NCBI GenBank assembly: GCA_017504405.1
Contig: JAFVRG010000005.1
Coordinates: 1-64,000, forward strand
Length of the DNA stretch: 64,000 nt
Direction of reading: 5' to 3'
Source of the DNA: Clostridia bacterium
GTDB taxonomy: Bacteria > Bacillota > Clostridia > Oscillospirales > CAG-272
Shown: piece after piece, positions 51,699 through 60,811 of the stretch
How the letters are laid out: the number at the start of each line of letters is the position of its first letter
Position numbering within the stretch: the stretch's first letter is position 1
Notes under the pieces: generated by a model
Seen by the model: only the letters and a program-made list of their open reading frames with translations
Databases searched by the model: none
Told to the model about the DNA's origin: nothing
Position numbers and translations under genes: made by a program

Positions 51699-52318
51699 TG
51701 ATTGCAATAATAGATTACGGAGTAGGTAATCTTTTTTCCCTGAAAAGCTCACTGTCCGCCGTCGGCGCTGACGCCGTTGTTACAGGTGATGCAAGGGTTA
51801 TAGAGAGCGCAGACAAGCTGATTTTGCCGGGTGTCGGAGCATTTGGCGATGCGATAGATAAGCTGCGCAAAAGCGGGCTTGATGAAATAATATACAAAAA
51901 GGTGGAAAACGGCACACCACTTATGGGTATTTGCCTTGGTATGCAGCTGCTTTTTGACAAAAGCTACGAGTACGGAGAGCACATGGGTCTTGGACTTATT
52001 CACGGGGATATTATCTCTTTGAAAAAGGAAATCCCGAGCGAGCTTGACGTTCCGCACATGGGCTGGAATGCCCTCTCTGTAAAAAAGGAAAGCCCCATAC
52101 TTAAATATGTAAAAGGGGGCGAGCACGTATATTTCGTGCACTCGTTTTTTGCCCGTGTGAGCCAAGACTACACAACGGCAAGCGCAGAATACGGAGTGGA
52201 CGTTACCGCCTGTGTGCAGAATAAAAACGTATACGGCTGTCAGTTTCACCCCGAAAAGAGCGGCGAGGTCGGACTGTCAATTCTGCGTGCCTTCTGCGAG
52301 TTAGGAGATACAGAATGA
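51698..52318 (+). CDS. hisH: Imidazole glycerol phosphate synthase, glutaminase subunit
   Basis: 206 residues, class I glutamine amidotransferase: nucleophile in PLMGICLGMQLLF, catalytic His in FHPEKSGEVG. Overlaps the hisB stop (TAATG). Confidence 0.95.
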   Translation: MIAIIDYGVGNLFSLKSSLSAVGADAVVTGDARVIESADKLILPGVGAFGDAIDKLRKSGLDEIIYKKVENGTPLMGICLGMQLLFDKSYEYGEHMGLGLIHGDIISLKKEIPSELDVPHMGWNALSVKKESPILKYVKGGEHVYFVHSFFARVSQDYTTASAEYGVDVTACVQNKNVYGCQFHPEKSGEVGLSILRAFCELGDTE

Positions 52319-53028
52319 ACATTTTTCCCGCAATAGACTTGGTAAAGGGCTGCGCCGTACGCCTTTTCAAGGGCGATTACAGTCAGATGACCGTTTACAG
52401 CGAAAGGCCCGAGGACGTGGCACGTGATTTTGAATGCAAGGGCGCAAAATACCTGCACCTTGTAGACCTTGAGGGCGCAAGGGACGGCGGCACTCCCAAC
52501 ATAGATGCCGTAAAGAAAATAAGAGCCAACACCTCTATGTTCATAGAAATTGGCGGCGGTGTACGTGATATGGATACCGTTGACGCCTATTTTTCAGTTG
52601 GAATTGACAGAGTTATTCTCGGTACTGCGGCGGTTAAGGACGAGGCGTTTTTGCGTGCCGCAATAGAAAAATACGGCGACAAAATAGCTGTTGGCGTGGA
52701 TATCAAGGACAAAATGGTAGCCATAAAGGGCTGGACCGAGAAATCCGAATTTGACGGAATTGAATTCTGCAAGAAAATGCAAGGCATCGGAGTGTCAACT
52801 ATAATTTGCACCGACATTTCAAGGGACGGTGCCATGAGGGGTACTAACAGAGAGCTGTACCGTGAGCTGTCCGAGACGCTTGGGCTGAACATAACCGCAT
52901 CGGGCGGTGTTTCAACGATTGATGATGTGAGAGCTCTCGCCTCTATGGGGCTCTACGGCGCTATAATCGGAAAGGCGTATTACACGGGCGCTATTGACCT
53001 TTGCGAGGCGTTGGAGGTTGCAAAATGA
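52315..53028 (+). CDS. hisA: ProFAR isomerase
   Basis: 237 residues, beta/alpha barrel. FPAIDLVKGCAVRLFKGDY (first catalytic Asp), VDLEGARDG, IGGGVRD and TDISRDGAMRGTN (second Asp), ASGGVSTIDDV. ATGA overlap with hisH. Confidence 0.95.
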   Translation: MNIFPAIDLVKGCAVRLFKGDYSQMTVYSERPEDVARDFECKGAKYLHLVDLEGARDGGTPNIDAVKKIRANTSMFIEIGGGVRDMDTVDAYFSVGIDRVILGTAAVKDEAFLRAAIEKYGDKIAVGVDIKDKMVAIKGWTEKSEFDGIEFCKKMQGIGVSTIICTDISRDGAMRGTNRELYRELSETLGLNITASGGVSTIDDVRALASMGLYGAIIGKAYYTGAIDLCEALEVAK

Positions 53029-53783
53029 TAACAAAACGTATAATTCCCTGCCTCGACGTCAAGGACGGACGGGTTGTAAAGGGTGTTAATTTTAAAAATC
53101 TAAACGACGTATCCTCGCCCGTTGAGCTTGCAAAGTATTACAGCGACAACGGAGCTGACGAGCTGGTTTTCTACGATATAACCGCTTCCTTTGAAGAAAG
53201 GCGTCTGTTTACCGACATTTTGCGTGAGGTGGCGTCTAAAATATTTATTCCCCTGACGGTTGGCGGCGGAATAAACACCCTCGACGATTTTGAGCGGGTG
53301 CTTACCTCGGGCGCAGATAAGGTGAGTGTAAATTCAGGCGCTATCCGCAACCCCTCGCTGGTTGGCGAGGCGGCGAAAAAATACGGCGACCAATGCGTTG
53401 TTCTCTCTGCTGACGTAAAAAGGGTTGGCGGAAAATTTCACGTATTCGCCAAGGGCGGACGTGAGGACACGGGTATCGAGGCGATATCCTGGATAAAGAG
53501 GTGCGTTGATAGCGGAGCTGGTGAGGTAGTCGTCAATTCTATTGACACCGACGGCGTAAAGCGCGGATTTGACCTTGAAATGCTGAGTGCGGTATGCGAG
53601 GCGGTAAACGTCCCCGTGATTGCCTCGGGCGGCGCAGGCTCATCTGCTGATTTTACCAAGCTGTTTAAGACCGTGCCGAAGATTTCCGCAGGACTTGCCG
53701 CATCAATATTCCACTTTGGCGAGGTTGAGATAAACGCACTAAAACGTGAGCTTGCCGAAAACGGAATAACTGTAAGAATATAA
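53025..53783 (+). CDS. hisF: Imidazole glycerol phosphate synthase, cyclase subunit
   Basis: 252 residues from MITKRIIPCLDVKDGRVVKG; eight upstream in-frame codons lie in hisA and are not used. Barrel with LTVGGGINTLDDF, NSIDTDGVKRGFD and IASGGAGSSADF. Pairs with HisH. ATGA overlap with hisA. Confidence 0.97.
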   Translation: MITKRIIPCLDVKDGRVVKGVNFKNLNDVSSPVELAKYYSDNGADELVFYDITASFEERRLFTDILREVASKIFIPLTVGGGINTLDDFERVLTSGADKVSVNSGAIRNPSLVGEAAKKYGDQCVVLSADVKRVGGKFHVFAKGGREDTGIEAISWIKRCVDSGAGEVVVNSIDTDGVKRGFDLEMLSAVCEAVNVPVIASGGAGSSADFTKLFKTVPKISAGLAASIFHFGEVEINALKRELAENGITVRI

Positions 53784-53796
53784 CCAAGGAGTTTTT

Positions 53797-54450
53797 ATGA
53801 TTAACATTGACGAGCTTAAATTTGACGAAAAGGGACTCATTCCCGCAATAGTGGTTGACGCTATTTCAAAAAAGGTGTTGACTCTTGCATATATGAATAG
53901 AGAAAGCCTTAAAATTTCCATGGAAAAGGGACTGACCTGCTTTTACAGCCGCTCACGTCAGGAGCTGTGGCTCAAGGGCGAAACGAGCGGAAACTATCAA
54001 CACATAGTGTCAATTACCGCCGACTGTGACGGCGATGCCCTGACGGTTATGGTGGAAAAGGACGGTCCTGCGTGCCATACAGGCACGGAGTCCTGCTTCA
54101 ATTCAAGAATATACGAGAGTGAGGAGTTATCCGAGTTTTCGATGGACTCGCTCTATGAGCTTCTGGTAGGTAGAAAGAAAGATTTGCCCGAGGGCTCGTA
54201 TACCACCTACCTTTTCCAGAAGGGAATTGACAAAATTCTTAAAAAAATCGGCGAGGAGTCAACCGAGGTTATCATAGCAGGCAAGGCTGACGATAAAAAA
54301 GAAACCGTTTACGAGATAGCCGATTTGGCATATCACGTTATGGTTATGATGGTTGAGATGGGTATTTCCCTTGAGGACGTGCGCCGTGAGCTCGGTTCCC
54401 GCCACGTCATAGACCATAAGGTAAAGCAGGAGAAAATGACGGGAAACTGA
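53797..54450 (+). CDS. hisI: Bifunctional phosphoribosyl-AMP cyclohydrolase/ATP pyrophosphatase
   Basis: 217 residues. N-terminal HisI part (YMNRESLKISMEKGLTCFYS, zinc Cys in DCDGDAL and GPACHTGTESCF), C-terminal HisE part from about 113 (YTTYLFQKGIDKILKKIGEE, EIADLAYHVMVMMVEMGI). Last gene of the operon; only a histidinol phosphatase is absent from it. Confidence 0.95.
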   Translation: MINIDELKFDEKGLIPAIVVDAISKKVLTLAYMNRESLKISMEKGLTCFYSRSRQELWLKGETSGNYQHIVSITADCDGDALTVMVEKDGPACHTGTESCFNSRIYESEELSEFSMDSLYELLVGRKKDLPEGSYTTYLFQKGIDKILKKIGEESTEVIIAGKADDKKETVYEIADLAYHVMVMMVEMGISLEDVRRELGSRHVIDHKVKQEKMTGN

Positions 54451-54489
54451 CAAAGTATAGAACGCTTCATATCGGCATAACAATAACCA

Positions 54490-54520
54490 AAAGGCGAGGT
54501 ACAAAAGGTGCCTCGCCTTT
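54490..54520. terminator. his operon terminator
   Basis: AAAGGCGAGGTAC, loop, GTGCCTCGCCTTT; a diverged relative of the GTGAGGTAC hairpins. The rest of 54451-54583 shows nothing clear. Confidence 0.75.
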
Positions 54521-54583
54521 GCTTTTACAAAAAGCCGACAGCTGACGCCTTTTAATACATGCGCTATATTTAAATTAAAGGTA

Positions 54584-54612
54584 TTGACAAATTTTTGTTT
54601 TTGGTGTATAAT
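54584..54612 (+). promoter_or_regulatory. Promoter of the amino-acid ABC transporter
   Basis: TTGACA, 17 bases, TATAAT. Confidence 0.85.
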
Positions 54613-54613
54613 G

Positions 54614-54631
54614 ACTTTATCAAAATAAAGT
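54614..54631. promoter_or_regulatory. Operator shared with the his operon
   Basis: ACTTTATCAAAATAAAGT, an inverted repeat with 7-bp arms and a 4-bp centre, in the same place relative to the -10 box as at the his promoter. Confidence 0.75.
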
Positions 54632-54663
54632 GTCCCTGTCGGGACCGGAAAGAGGAATATAAA

Positions 54664-55518
54664 ATGAAAAAGCTACTTACTCTCGCACTCGCAGCTATTA
54701 TGATTTTCGGTTGCGTGTTCTCATTTGCATCCTGCTCATCGCAGGAGCTTTACTTCGGCGATGAATATAAGGATGTTCAGTCGCAAAAGGACCTTCTCAC
54801 CCAGCTCAAGGCAAAGAGCATTGACGTCGGCGTTATGGACAGTATAATGGCGGGCTACTATATGAGCCTTGAAACCGACACCACCAACTCTCTTATGATA
54901 GTTGAGGGTCTTACCCTTGCTACCGAGCAGTACGGTATCGCAGCAAGAAAGGGCAGCGGCCTTACCAAGATGATTAACAAGACTCTCGTTGAGCTTGCAA
55001 TAGAGGGCAAGGTTGACGAGATCGCAGACAAGTACGGTCTTAAATCCGAGGTTTGCATTGATAAGACTCTCACCTTCGGCGATCTCTCCGCAGCTGAGAA
55101 GGCAGACTGGGATTACATAACAAATAAGGGAGAGGTTGTTATCGGTTACACCGATTTTGCACCCATCTCCTGGAAGAACGAGCAGAACGAGCTCGTTGGC
55201 TTTGACGTTGAGCTTGCTAAGGCAGTATGCGCTAAGCTCGGTCTTACCGCTAAATTCGAGCTCATCGAATGGAGTGCTAAGGAGGCAAAGCTTGATTCCA
55301 AGGCAATCGACTGCATCTGGAACGGTATGACCATTACCGAGGAAAGACAGAATGCAATGGAGGTTTCTATCCCCTACCTCAACAACAAGCAGGTTGCTGT
55401 TATCCGTGTTGAGGACAAGGAAAAGTACAAGTCCACCGCAGATATGGCTGACGCTATAATCGGCGCTGAGAGCGGATCCGCAGGCGAGAGCTGCGTTGTT
55501 AAGAGCGAAGAAGAATAA
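54664..55518 (+). CDS. Amino-acid ABC transporter substrate-binding lipoprotein, circularly permuted
   Basis: 284 residues. Lipoprotein signal to SFASC (lipid Cys 24). In ordinary SBP_bac_3 proteins the order is lobe 1 start, lobe 2, lobe 1 end. Here residues 28-133 match the usual C-terminal half (DLLTQLKAKSIDVGVMDSIM, EQYGIAARKGSG, KMINKTLVELAIEGKVDEIA, DKYG), and 155-284 match the usual N-terminal half (KGEVVIGYTDFAPISWKNE, LVGFDVELAKAVCAKLGL, GMTITEERQNAM, ending IIGAESGSAGES). All parts of one domain appear present once, so it looks permuted, not truncated. A 21-residue linker joins the halves. Followed directly by permease and ATPase; the shared his operator suggests histidine as ligand. 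Confidence 0.85.
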   Translation: MKKLLTLALAAIMIFGCVFSFASCSSQELYFGDEYKDVQSQKDLLTQLKAKSIDVGVMDSIMAGYYMSLETDTTNSLMIVEGLTLATEQYGIAARKGSGLTKMINKTLVELAIEGKVDEIADKYGLKSEVCIDKTLTFGDLSAAEKADWDYITNKGEVVIGYTDFAPISWKNEQNELVGFDVELAKAVCAKLGLTAKFELIEWSAKEAKLDSKAIDCIWNGMTITEERQNAMEVSIPYLNNKQVAVIRVEDKEKYKSTADMADAIIGAESGSAGESCVVKSEEE

Positions 55519-55520
55519 TT

Positions 55521-56210
55521 ATGACCTTCCTTCAGATAACGACACAGCTTCTGGAGGGCTTTGCGTATACCCTTACAATATTCGGTGCCACACTTGCGTG
55601 TGCACTCCCATTGGGACTTCTCATCGCATTTGGCACTATGTCTAAATTCAAGCCTCTGAACCTCGTGTCCAGAGGCTTTGTATGGGTAATAAGAGGCACC
55701 CCCCTTATGCTGCAGATAATTTTCTTCTCTATGCCTAATTTGTGGCTTACTCCGTTGATAAATTTCGTATTCCGCTCAAACGTTGATTTGCCCATCAGAG
55801 GAACAGAGGCAACGCTCATTATGGTTTGCGTGGCGTTTTCGATTAACTATGCCTGCTATTTCTCGGAAATCTTCAGGGGCGGCATTCAGAGTATCCCCTA
55901 CGGACAGTACGAGGCAGGTATGGTGCTCGGCATGACGAAAAGGCAGATATTCTTCCGCGTTGTTTTGCTCCAGGTGGTTAAGCGCATAGTGCCCCCTATG
56001 TCAAACGAGATTATCACACTCGTCAAGGATACGGCGCTGGCAAGCACTGTTATAATGGTTGACCTCTTTACGGTAGCAAAGATGATAGTAAACAAAACTG
56101 TTGATATCTGGCCTTTGTTCTATGCAGGACTTTTCTACCTCGTATTTAACGGTCTGTTGACTGTAATTCTGAGCCGTGTGGAAAAAAGGCTCGATTATTT
56201 TAAGGTGTAA
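55521..56210 (+). CDS. Polar amino-acid ABC transporter permease
   Basis: 229 residues, about five membrane helices, HisM/GlnP type. The coupling helix EAGMVLGMTKRQIFFRVVLL contains the EAA-like loop. Two bases after the binding-protein gene. One permease gene only, so it presumably forms a homodimer. Confidence 0.92.
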   Translation: MTFLQITTQLLEGFAYTLTIFGATLACALPLGLLIAFGTMSKFKPLNLVSRGFVWVIRGTPLMLQIIFFSMPNLWLTPLINFVFRSNVDLPIRGTEATLIMVCVAFSINYACYFSEIFRGGIQSIPYGQYEAGMVLGMTKRQIFFRVVLLQVVKRIVPPMSNEIITLVKDTALASTVIMVDLFTVAKMIVNKTVDIWPLFYAGLFYLVFNGLLTVILSRVEKRLDYFKV

Positions 56211-56215
56211 CGGCT

Positions 56216-57004
56216 ATGGCATTTCTGGAAGTTAAAAATGTAAAAAAGAGCTTCGGCAATACCGAGGTGCTTAAAGGGATAGATTTCTCTCTCGAGCGCG
56301 GACAGGTTTTGTCTATAATCGGCTCGTCGGGAAGCGGAAAGACCACGCTTTTGCGTGTTATCAACCATTTAGAAACAGCTGACGAGGGCTTCGCTACCGT
56401 TGGTAAGGACATAGTCCTCGACGCATCGGTTAAAAAGCTCAGCGAAAAGGAGCTACGTGAAATGAGACTGAAATTCGGTCTTGTTTTCCAATCCTTCAAC
56501 TTATTCCCTCAGTATAACGTAAAGAAAAATCTGACTCTTGCGGCGGAGCTGCGTGCCAAGGAGGCACTCGGCAAAAAGGCGAGCAAGGAAGAGCTCGCCG
56601 AGCGTTACTCGGAAATATCCGATAAGGCGGATGCCCTGCTTGAAAAGGTAGGTCTTACCGAGAAGGCAGAGAGCTACCCCTGCGAGCTTTCGGGCGGTCA
56701 GTGCCAGAGAGTTGCTATTGCGAGAGCATTGATGCTCGAGCCCGAAATTCTCTGCTTTGACGAGCCTACGTCGGCGCTCGACCCTGAATTGACAGGCGAG
56801 GTTTTGAAGGTTATAAAGTCCCTCAAATCGGGTGAGCATACGATGATAATCGTCACCCACGAAATGGAATTTGCGAAAAACGTATCCGACAAGATAATAT
56901 TTATGTCGGAGGGCGTTATCGAGGAGGAGGGCACTCCCGAGGAAATATTCGGAAATCCCAAGAGCGAAAAGCTTAAATCCTTCTTATTCAAGGAAAATTT
57001 CTAA
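56216..57004 (+). CDS. Polar amino-acid ABC transporter ATPase
   Basis: 262 residues. Walker A GSSGSGKTTLLR (about 38-49), signature LSGGQCQRVAIARAL, Walker B ILCFDEPTSALDPEL, switch His in VTHEMEFA. HisP/GlnQ group. An insert of about 25 residues (ELRAKEALGKKASKEELAER) lies before the signature. Confidence 0.94.
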   Translation: MAFLEVKNVKKSFGNTEVLKGIDFSLERGQVLSIIGSSGSGKTTLLRVINHLETADEGFATVGKDIVLDASVKKLSEKELREMRLKFGLVFQSFNLFPQYNVKKNLTLAAELRAKEALGKKASKEELAERYSEISDKADALLEKVGLTEKAESYPCELSGGQCQRVAIARALMLEPEILCFDEPTSALDPELTGEVLKVIKSLKSGEHTMIIVTHEMEFAKNVSDKIIFMSEGVIEEEGTPEEIFGNPKSEKLKSFLFKENF

Positions 57005-57011
57005 AAGCATC

Positions 57012-57045
57012 AAAAAAGACGAGGAACAAAAGTTCCTCGTCTTTT
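57012..57045. terminator. Bidirectional terminator between transporter and aro operon
   Basis: AAAAAGACGAGGAAC, AAAA loop, GTTCCTCGTCTTTTT. Confidence 0.9.
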
Positions 57046-57052
57046 TGCGTTG

Positions 57053-57694
57053 TTAAAGAAAATCAAAAATTTGCATAGGCTCGGTTATAAAGCATTCTCC
57101 ACCTGATGCACGCAGGGTGCTTTCATCCCGAAAGCCCCACAATACGCACACGCAAGTAAGATTTGCGTTTTTAGCCGTTTCCACGTCTACCTCGGAATCG
57201 CCTATAAAAACGCACTCGTCAGCCGACACACCCAAAGTATTCATAACCGAATATACCATATCGGGGGCGGGCTTTTTTGCCATTTCGGCACGTTCTCCAA
57301 GGGCTATATCGGCATACCCCCTGAAAAAATGCTCTGCTATTCCCTGTACGGCAAAATCCGCCTTGTTAGACACGATAGCCACCTTATAGCCACGGTGCTT
57401 TGCCTCTGCCAGCATTTCCATTATACCGTCATAGGGCGCTGTTTTGTCGAGGGAATGCTCCTTGTAATGCGTCTTGAAAATCTCAAGGGCTTTTGAGGTA
57501 TCTACATATGAGGTATCACTCGGAACAGCCCTCTCAATCAGCTTTTTTATACCGTTACCGACAAAGCAGCGCACCTCGTCAATGCTCCTTTTTGGATAAT
57601 TCATTTCTCCAAGGGCAAAGTTAACCGAGGCGGCAAGGTCGTCAAGCGTGTTGAGCAGCGTTCCGTCAAGGTCGAAAACAAGCGCTCTTATCAT
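57053..57694 (-). CDS. gph: HAD-superfamily phosphatase, phosphoglycolate phosphatase-like
   Basis: 213 residues. FDLDGTLLNTLDDL (catalytic Asp 8 and 10), VAIVSNKADFAV (motif II), AKKPAPDMVYSVM (Lys) and CVFIGDSEVDVETAKNANL (acid motif). ATGA overlap with aroF, last gene of the aromatic operon. Phosphoglycolate or another small phosphoester; the placement with aro genes does not settle which. Confidence 0.8.
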   Translation of the reverse strand: MIRALVFDLDGTLLNTLDDLAASVNFALGEMNYPKRSIDEVRCFVGNGIKKLIERAVPSDTSYVDTSKALEIFKTHYKEHSLDKTAPYDGIMEMLAEAKHRGYKVAIVSNKADFAVQGIAEHFFRGYADIALGERAEMAKKPAPDMVYSVMNTLGVSADECVFIGDSEVDVETAKNANLTCVCVLWGFRDESTLRASGGECFITEPMQIFDFL

Positions 57695-58719
57695 AGCTGA
57701 TCGGCAAGCTCGAGTATGAGCTTTTCGGTTTTCTCCCAGCCAAGGCAGGGGTCGGTTATCGACCTTCCGTATACACAGTCACCGATTTTCTGCGCTCCGT
57801 CCTCTATATAGCTCTCTATCATAAGTCCCTTGACAAGCTGCTTTATATCGGAATTGTGCCTGCACGAATGCAAAACCTCTTTGGCTATTCTGGGCTGCTC
57901 AAGATACTTTTTGCCCGAATTTGCGTGGTTTGTATCTATGATTACAGCCTTGTTTGCCAAATCTCTCTTTGCATAATTTTCAGCGAGGTGAGCTAAGTCC
58001 TCATAGTGGTAGTTAGGGAAGGAGTTGCCCCTATCGTCCACATATCCACGCAAAATTGCGTGAGCATACGGATTGCCCGTGGTGTGAACCTCCCAGCCTC
58101 TATAAATGAAATCGTGCGGGTGCTGAGCCGCAGTTATCGAATTCATCATAACCGATATATCTCCGCTGGTTGGATTTTTCATACCTACGGGAATGTTGAA
58201 GCCGCTGGCAGTCATTCTGTGATGCTGGTCCTCTACCGAGCGTGCGCCGATAGCAACGTATGCCAGAAGGTCGTTGAGGTAACGGTGGTTTTCCGCATAC
58301 AGCATTTCGTCAGCACAGCTAAAGCCATAGTCCTTAAGCGCCCTCATATGAAGCTCACGGATTGCAATGATACCCTTCAAAGCATCGGGCTGCTCACTGG
58401 GGCTCGGCTGATGCACCATACCCTTATATCCGTCACCCGTAGTCCTCGGCTTACCTGTATAAATTCTCGGAACGATGAAGATTTTTTCGTCAACCTCATC
58501 CTGAACGGTACGCAGGCGTGAGATGTAATCGAGCACAGATTCCTCATTATCCGCAGAGCAAGGGCCTATTATAAGTATAAGCTTATCGCTCTCGCCTCTG
58601 AATATTCTCTTTAACTCCTCATCTCTGTCTGCCTTTATTTTTGCAAGCCTGTCGTCCACAGGGTACATTTTCTTTACCTCCTGAGGAATAGGTAGCTTGC
58701 GTCTGAATTCCATATTCAT
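57691..58719 (-). CDS. aroF: DAHP synthase, type I (AroFGH)
   Basis: 342 residues. Condenses phosphoenolpyruvate and erythrose 4-phosphate, the entry to the aromatic pathway. IIGPCSADNEESVLDYISRL, RIYTGKPRTTGDGYKGM, IGARSVEDQHHR, MKNPTSGDISVMMN and IDTNHANSGKK fit the E. coli-like type I-alpha group. No regulatory domain beyond the barrel. Two bases after tyrA. Confidence 0.95.
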   Translation of the reverse strand: MNMEFRRKLPIPQEVKKMYPVDDRLAKIKADRDEELKRIFRGESDKLILIIGPCSADNEESVLDYISRLRTVQDEVDEKIFIVPRIYTGKPRTTGDGYKGMVHQPSPSEQPDALKGIIAIRELHMRALKDYGFSCADEMLYAENHRYLNDLLAYVAIGARSVEDQHHRMTASGFNIPVGMKNPTSGDISVMMNSITAAQHPHDFIYRGWEVHTTGNPYAHAILRGYVDDRGNSFPNYHYEDLAHLAENYAKRDLANKAVIIDTNHANSGKKYLEQPRIAKEVLHSCRHNSDIKQLVKGLMIESYIEDGAQKIGDCVYGRSITDPCLGWEKTEKLILELADQL

Positions 58720-58721
58720 GA

Positions 58722-59594
58722 TTAATTTTCCTCCATTTTCTTTTTATCAAATAAAGCACGGCGAGCGGTGGAATAGCGCATCATTTCACGAAGCCCCTCT
58801 CTGTCGTTGTTGTCCAAAAGCTCTCTGAGCCTTGACAGCTCACTCGTAAATAAATCCATTTGCTCTATAAGAGCATCCTTGTTTAAAAGGAACAGCTCAC
58901 TCCACATTTCATCGTTGAGCCTCGCAATTCTCGTTAAATCACGGAAGGAGTCTCCCGTATAATCCTCAAGGTGCTCGGTTTTCTGACAGGTCATTAGGCA
59001 CACGGCGATGCAGTGTGTCAGCTGTGAAACGAAGCCTATTATCTCATCGTGGTCCTTTGGTGAGAGAGTTGATATTCTCGCAAATCCCAAAACCTCTCCG
59101 AGGTTCGAGCACAGCTCTATTGCTGTGTCGGTATTTTTATCTGTCGGGGTAACGACGTAGTTAGCGCCTGCAAATATTGAATCGTCGCTGTTAACAACCC
59201 CGCTGACCTCACGTCCTGCCATGGGGTGTGCCGATATAAATTCCAAATCGTGGCGAAGGAGCGACTGTACTTTATCAACCACAGCGCCCTTAACTCCTGT
59301 AACGTCGGTGATTATAGTGCCGCTCTTAAAATACTTCTGATTTTCTTCTATCCACTCGATAAATACAGTTGGATACAGGCAGATAACCGCAACGTCCGCC
59401 TCGGCTATAAGCTCGGGCGAGGGGTAGGACGCTCCCTTGGATATTATCCCCTCTGACAGGGCGTAGTCGATAGATTGTTGCTCCTTCGTTATCGCACTAA
59501 CCGTATATCCTTTTTTAGTTAAGGCTTTAGCATAGCTACCGCCTATAAGACCGAGACCTACTATAAGTATTTTTTTATCTGTTGTCAGCTTCAT
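58722..59594 (-). CDS. tyrA: Prephenate dehydrogenase
   Basis: 290 residues. ILIVGLGLIGGSYAKALTKK (NAD-binding), FISAHPMAGREVSGVVNSD and FVSQLTHCIAVCLM. Makes hydroxyphenylpyruvate for tyrosine. No ACT domain, so feedback by tyrosine through ACT is not expected. ATGA overlap with aroA. Confidence 0.92.
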   Translation of the reverse strand: MKLTTDKKILIVGLGLIGGSYAKALTKKGYTVSAITKEQQSIDYALSEGIISKGASYPSPELIAEADVAVICLYPTVFIEWIEENQKYFKSGTIITDVTGVKGAVVDKVQSLLRHDLEFISAHPMAGREVSGVVNSDDSIFAGANYVVTPTDKNTDTAIELCSNLGEVLGFARISTLSPKDHDEIIGFVSQLTHCIAVCLMTCQKTEHLEDYTGDSFRDLTRIARLNDEMWSELFLLNKDALIEQMDLFTSELSRLRELLDNNDREGLREMMRYSTARRALFDKKKMEEN

Positions 59595-60811
59595 ACTTTT
59601 TCCACCTCACATCCGAGGGATGTCATCATATCGAAGAAGGTAGGTAAACTCTTATTTACAGCCTCTGCTCCCTCGATTTCTCCGCCGGTTAAGGCAAGAA
59701 GCATCGACAGCGACATTACAACACGGTGGTCATTGTGCCCCGACAGCACCGTACTTGGCGCATGAAAATCGGTAGGGTACACAACTATTGAATCGTCGTG
59801 GACTGCAACCGAAACACCGAATTTTGAAAGCTCCTCTGCCATTGCAGCGCCTCTGTCACTCTCCTTTATTTTCAAACGGTGCGTTCCGCAGAGGACCGCT
59901 CCGTTTTTTGCCGCCGCAACCGCCATAAGCACAGGGCCCAAATCGGGACAGTTTCCTATGTGTATGGTGGGAGTTCCACGGCATAGCATATCAAAAAACT
60001 TTATATATGCTCTATCGCCCTGAAGGCTTGTATCGAGAAGTCCGTCTATTTCTACGTTATTTCCGTCAAACAAATTCATCGCAGCGAAGAACGCTGCATT
60101 CGAATAGTCCCCCTCAACCTTTGCCTCTCTGGGAGAATATCGCTGTCCGCCCTTTATATACAGAGTCCTCTCGTCCGACCATTCTATTTTTATACCGAAC
60201 AGCTCAAGCGCCTGAATCGTCAGGTCCAGATACGAGCGACTCTCTATGGGGGGAGCTATCGAAACAGTGCTATCCCCCTCGCATAATGGCAGAGCAAACA
60301 AAAGGCCGCTGATAAACTGACTGCTTATATTTCCGTCAACCTTATATTCCCTGCCGTAAAGCTCTCCGCTCACCCTTATGCCGCTTTCGCTGTTTCTTTC
60401 AAACTTAAAGGACTGCTCCTTGCATATCTTCTCATATACGCTAAGAGGCCGTGTAAACAAAGATTTACTGCCGACAAGCTCAAAATCAGCACCGCTCATA
60501 AGGCATAGCGGAATGAAGAAACGTAAAGTGCTTGCGCTCTCATTGCAATTAAGCGGAGCGTTTGCCGAGACTTTTTTAATATCTATTCCGTCTACTGTAA
60601 CCGTATCGCCCTTTTTCTCGCACGACACACCCAAAGCTCTGAGGCAGTTAAGCGTTGCGCTCATATCCTCGGAATCGGATATTCCGTGTATCACACTTCT
60701 GCCGTTGGCAAGGCCTGCACATATGAGCATACGGTGAGCCATACTCTTTGACGGGGGAGCAGCTATCCTGCCCGCAAGAGCGCTCTTTTTTATTTTTATA
60801 TTCAAGCTCAT
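59591..60811 (-). CDS. aroA: 3-phosphoshikimate 1-carboxyvinyltransferase (EPSP synthase)
   Basis: 406 residues. PPSKSMAHRMLICAGLANG, LNCNESASTLRFFIPLCL, GNISSQFISGLLFALPL, EGDYSNAAFFAAM, RLKIKESDRGAAM and HNDHRVVMSLSML. In the usual LFLGNAGTAMRPL segment this enzyme has LNCNESASTLRFF, the pattern of class II EPSP synthases, which tend to be less glyphosate-sensitive; sensitivity itself is not readable here. Confidence 0.95.
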   Translation of the reverse strand: MSLNIKIKKSALAGRIAAPPSKSMAHRMLICAGLANGRSVIHGISDSEDMSATLNCLRALGVSCEKKGDTVTVDGIDIKKVSANAPLNCNESASTLRFFIPLCLMSGADFELVGSKSLFTRPLSVYEKICKEQSFKFERNSESGIRVSGELYGREYKVDGNISSQFISGLLFALPLCEGDSTVSIAPPIESRSYLDLTIQALELFGIKIEWSDERTLYIKGGQRYSPREAKVEGDYSNAAFFAAMNLFDGNNVEIDGLLDTSLQGDRAYIKFFDMLCRGTPTIHIGNCPDLGPVLMAVAAAKNGAVLCGTHRLKIKESDRGAAMAEELSKFGVSVAVHDDSIVVYPTDFHAPSTVLSGHNDHRVVMSLSMLLALTGGEIEGAEAVNKSLPTFFDMMTSLGCEVEKV

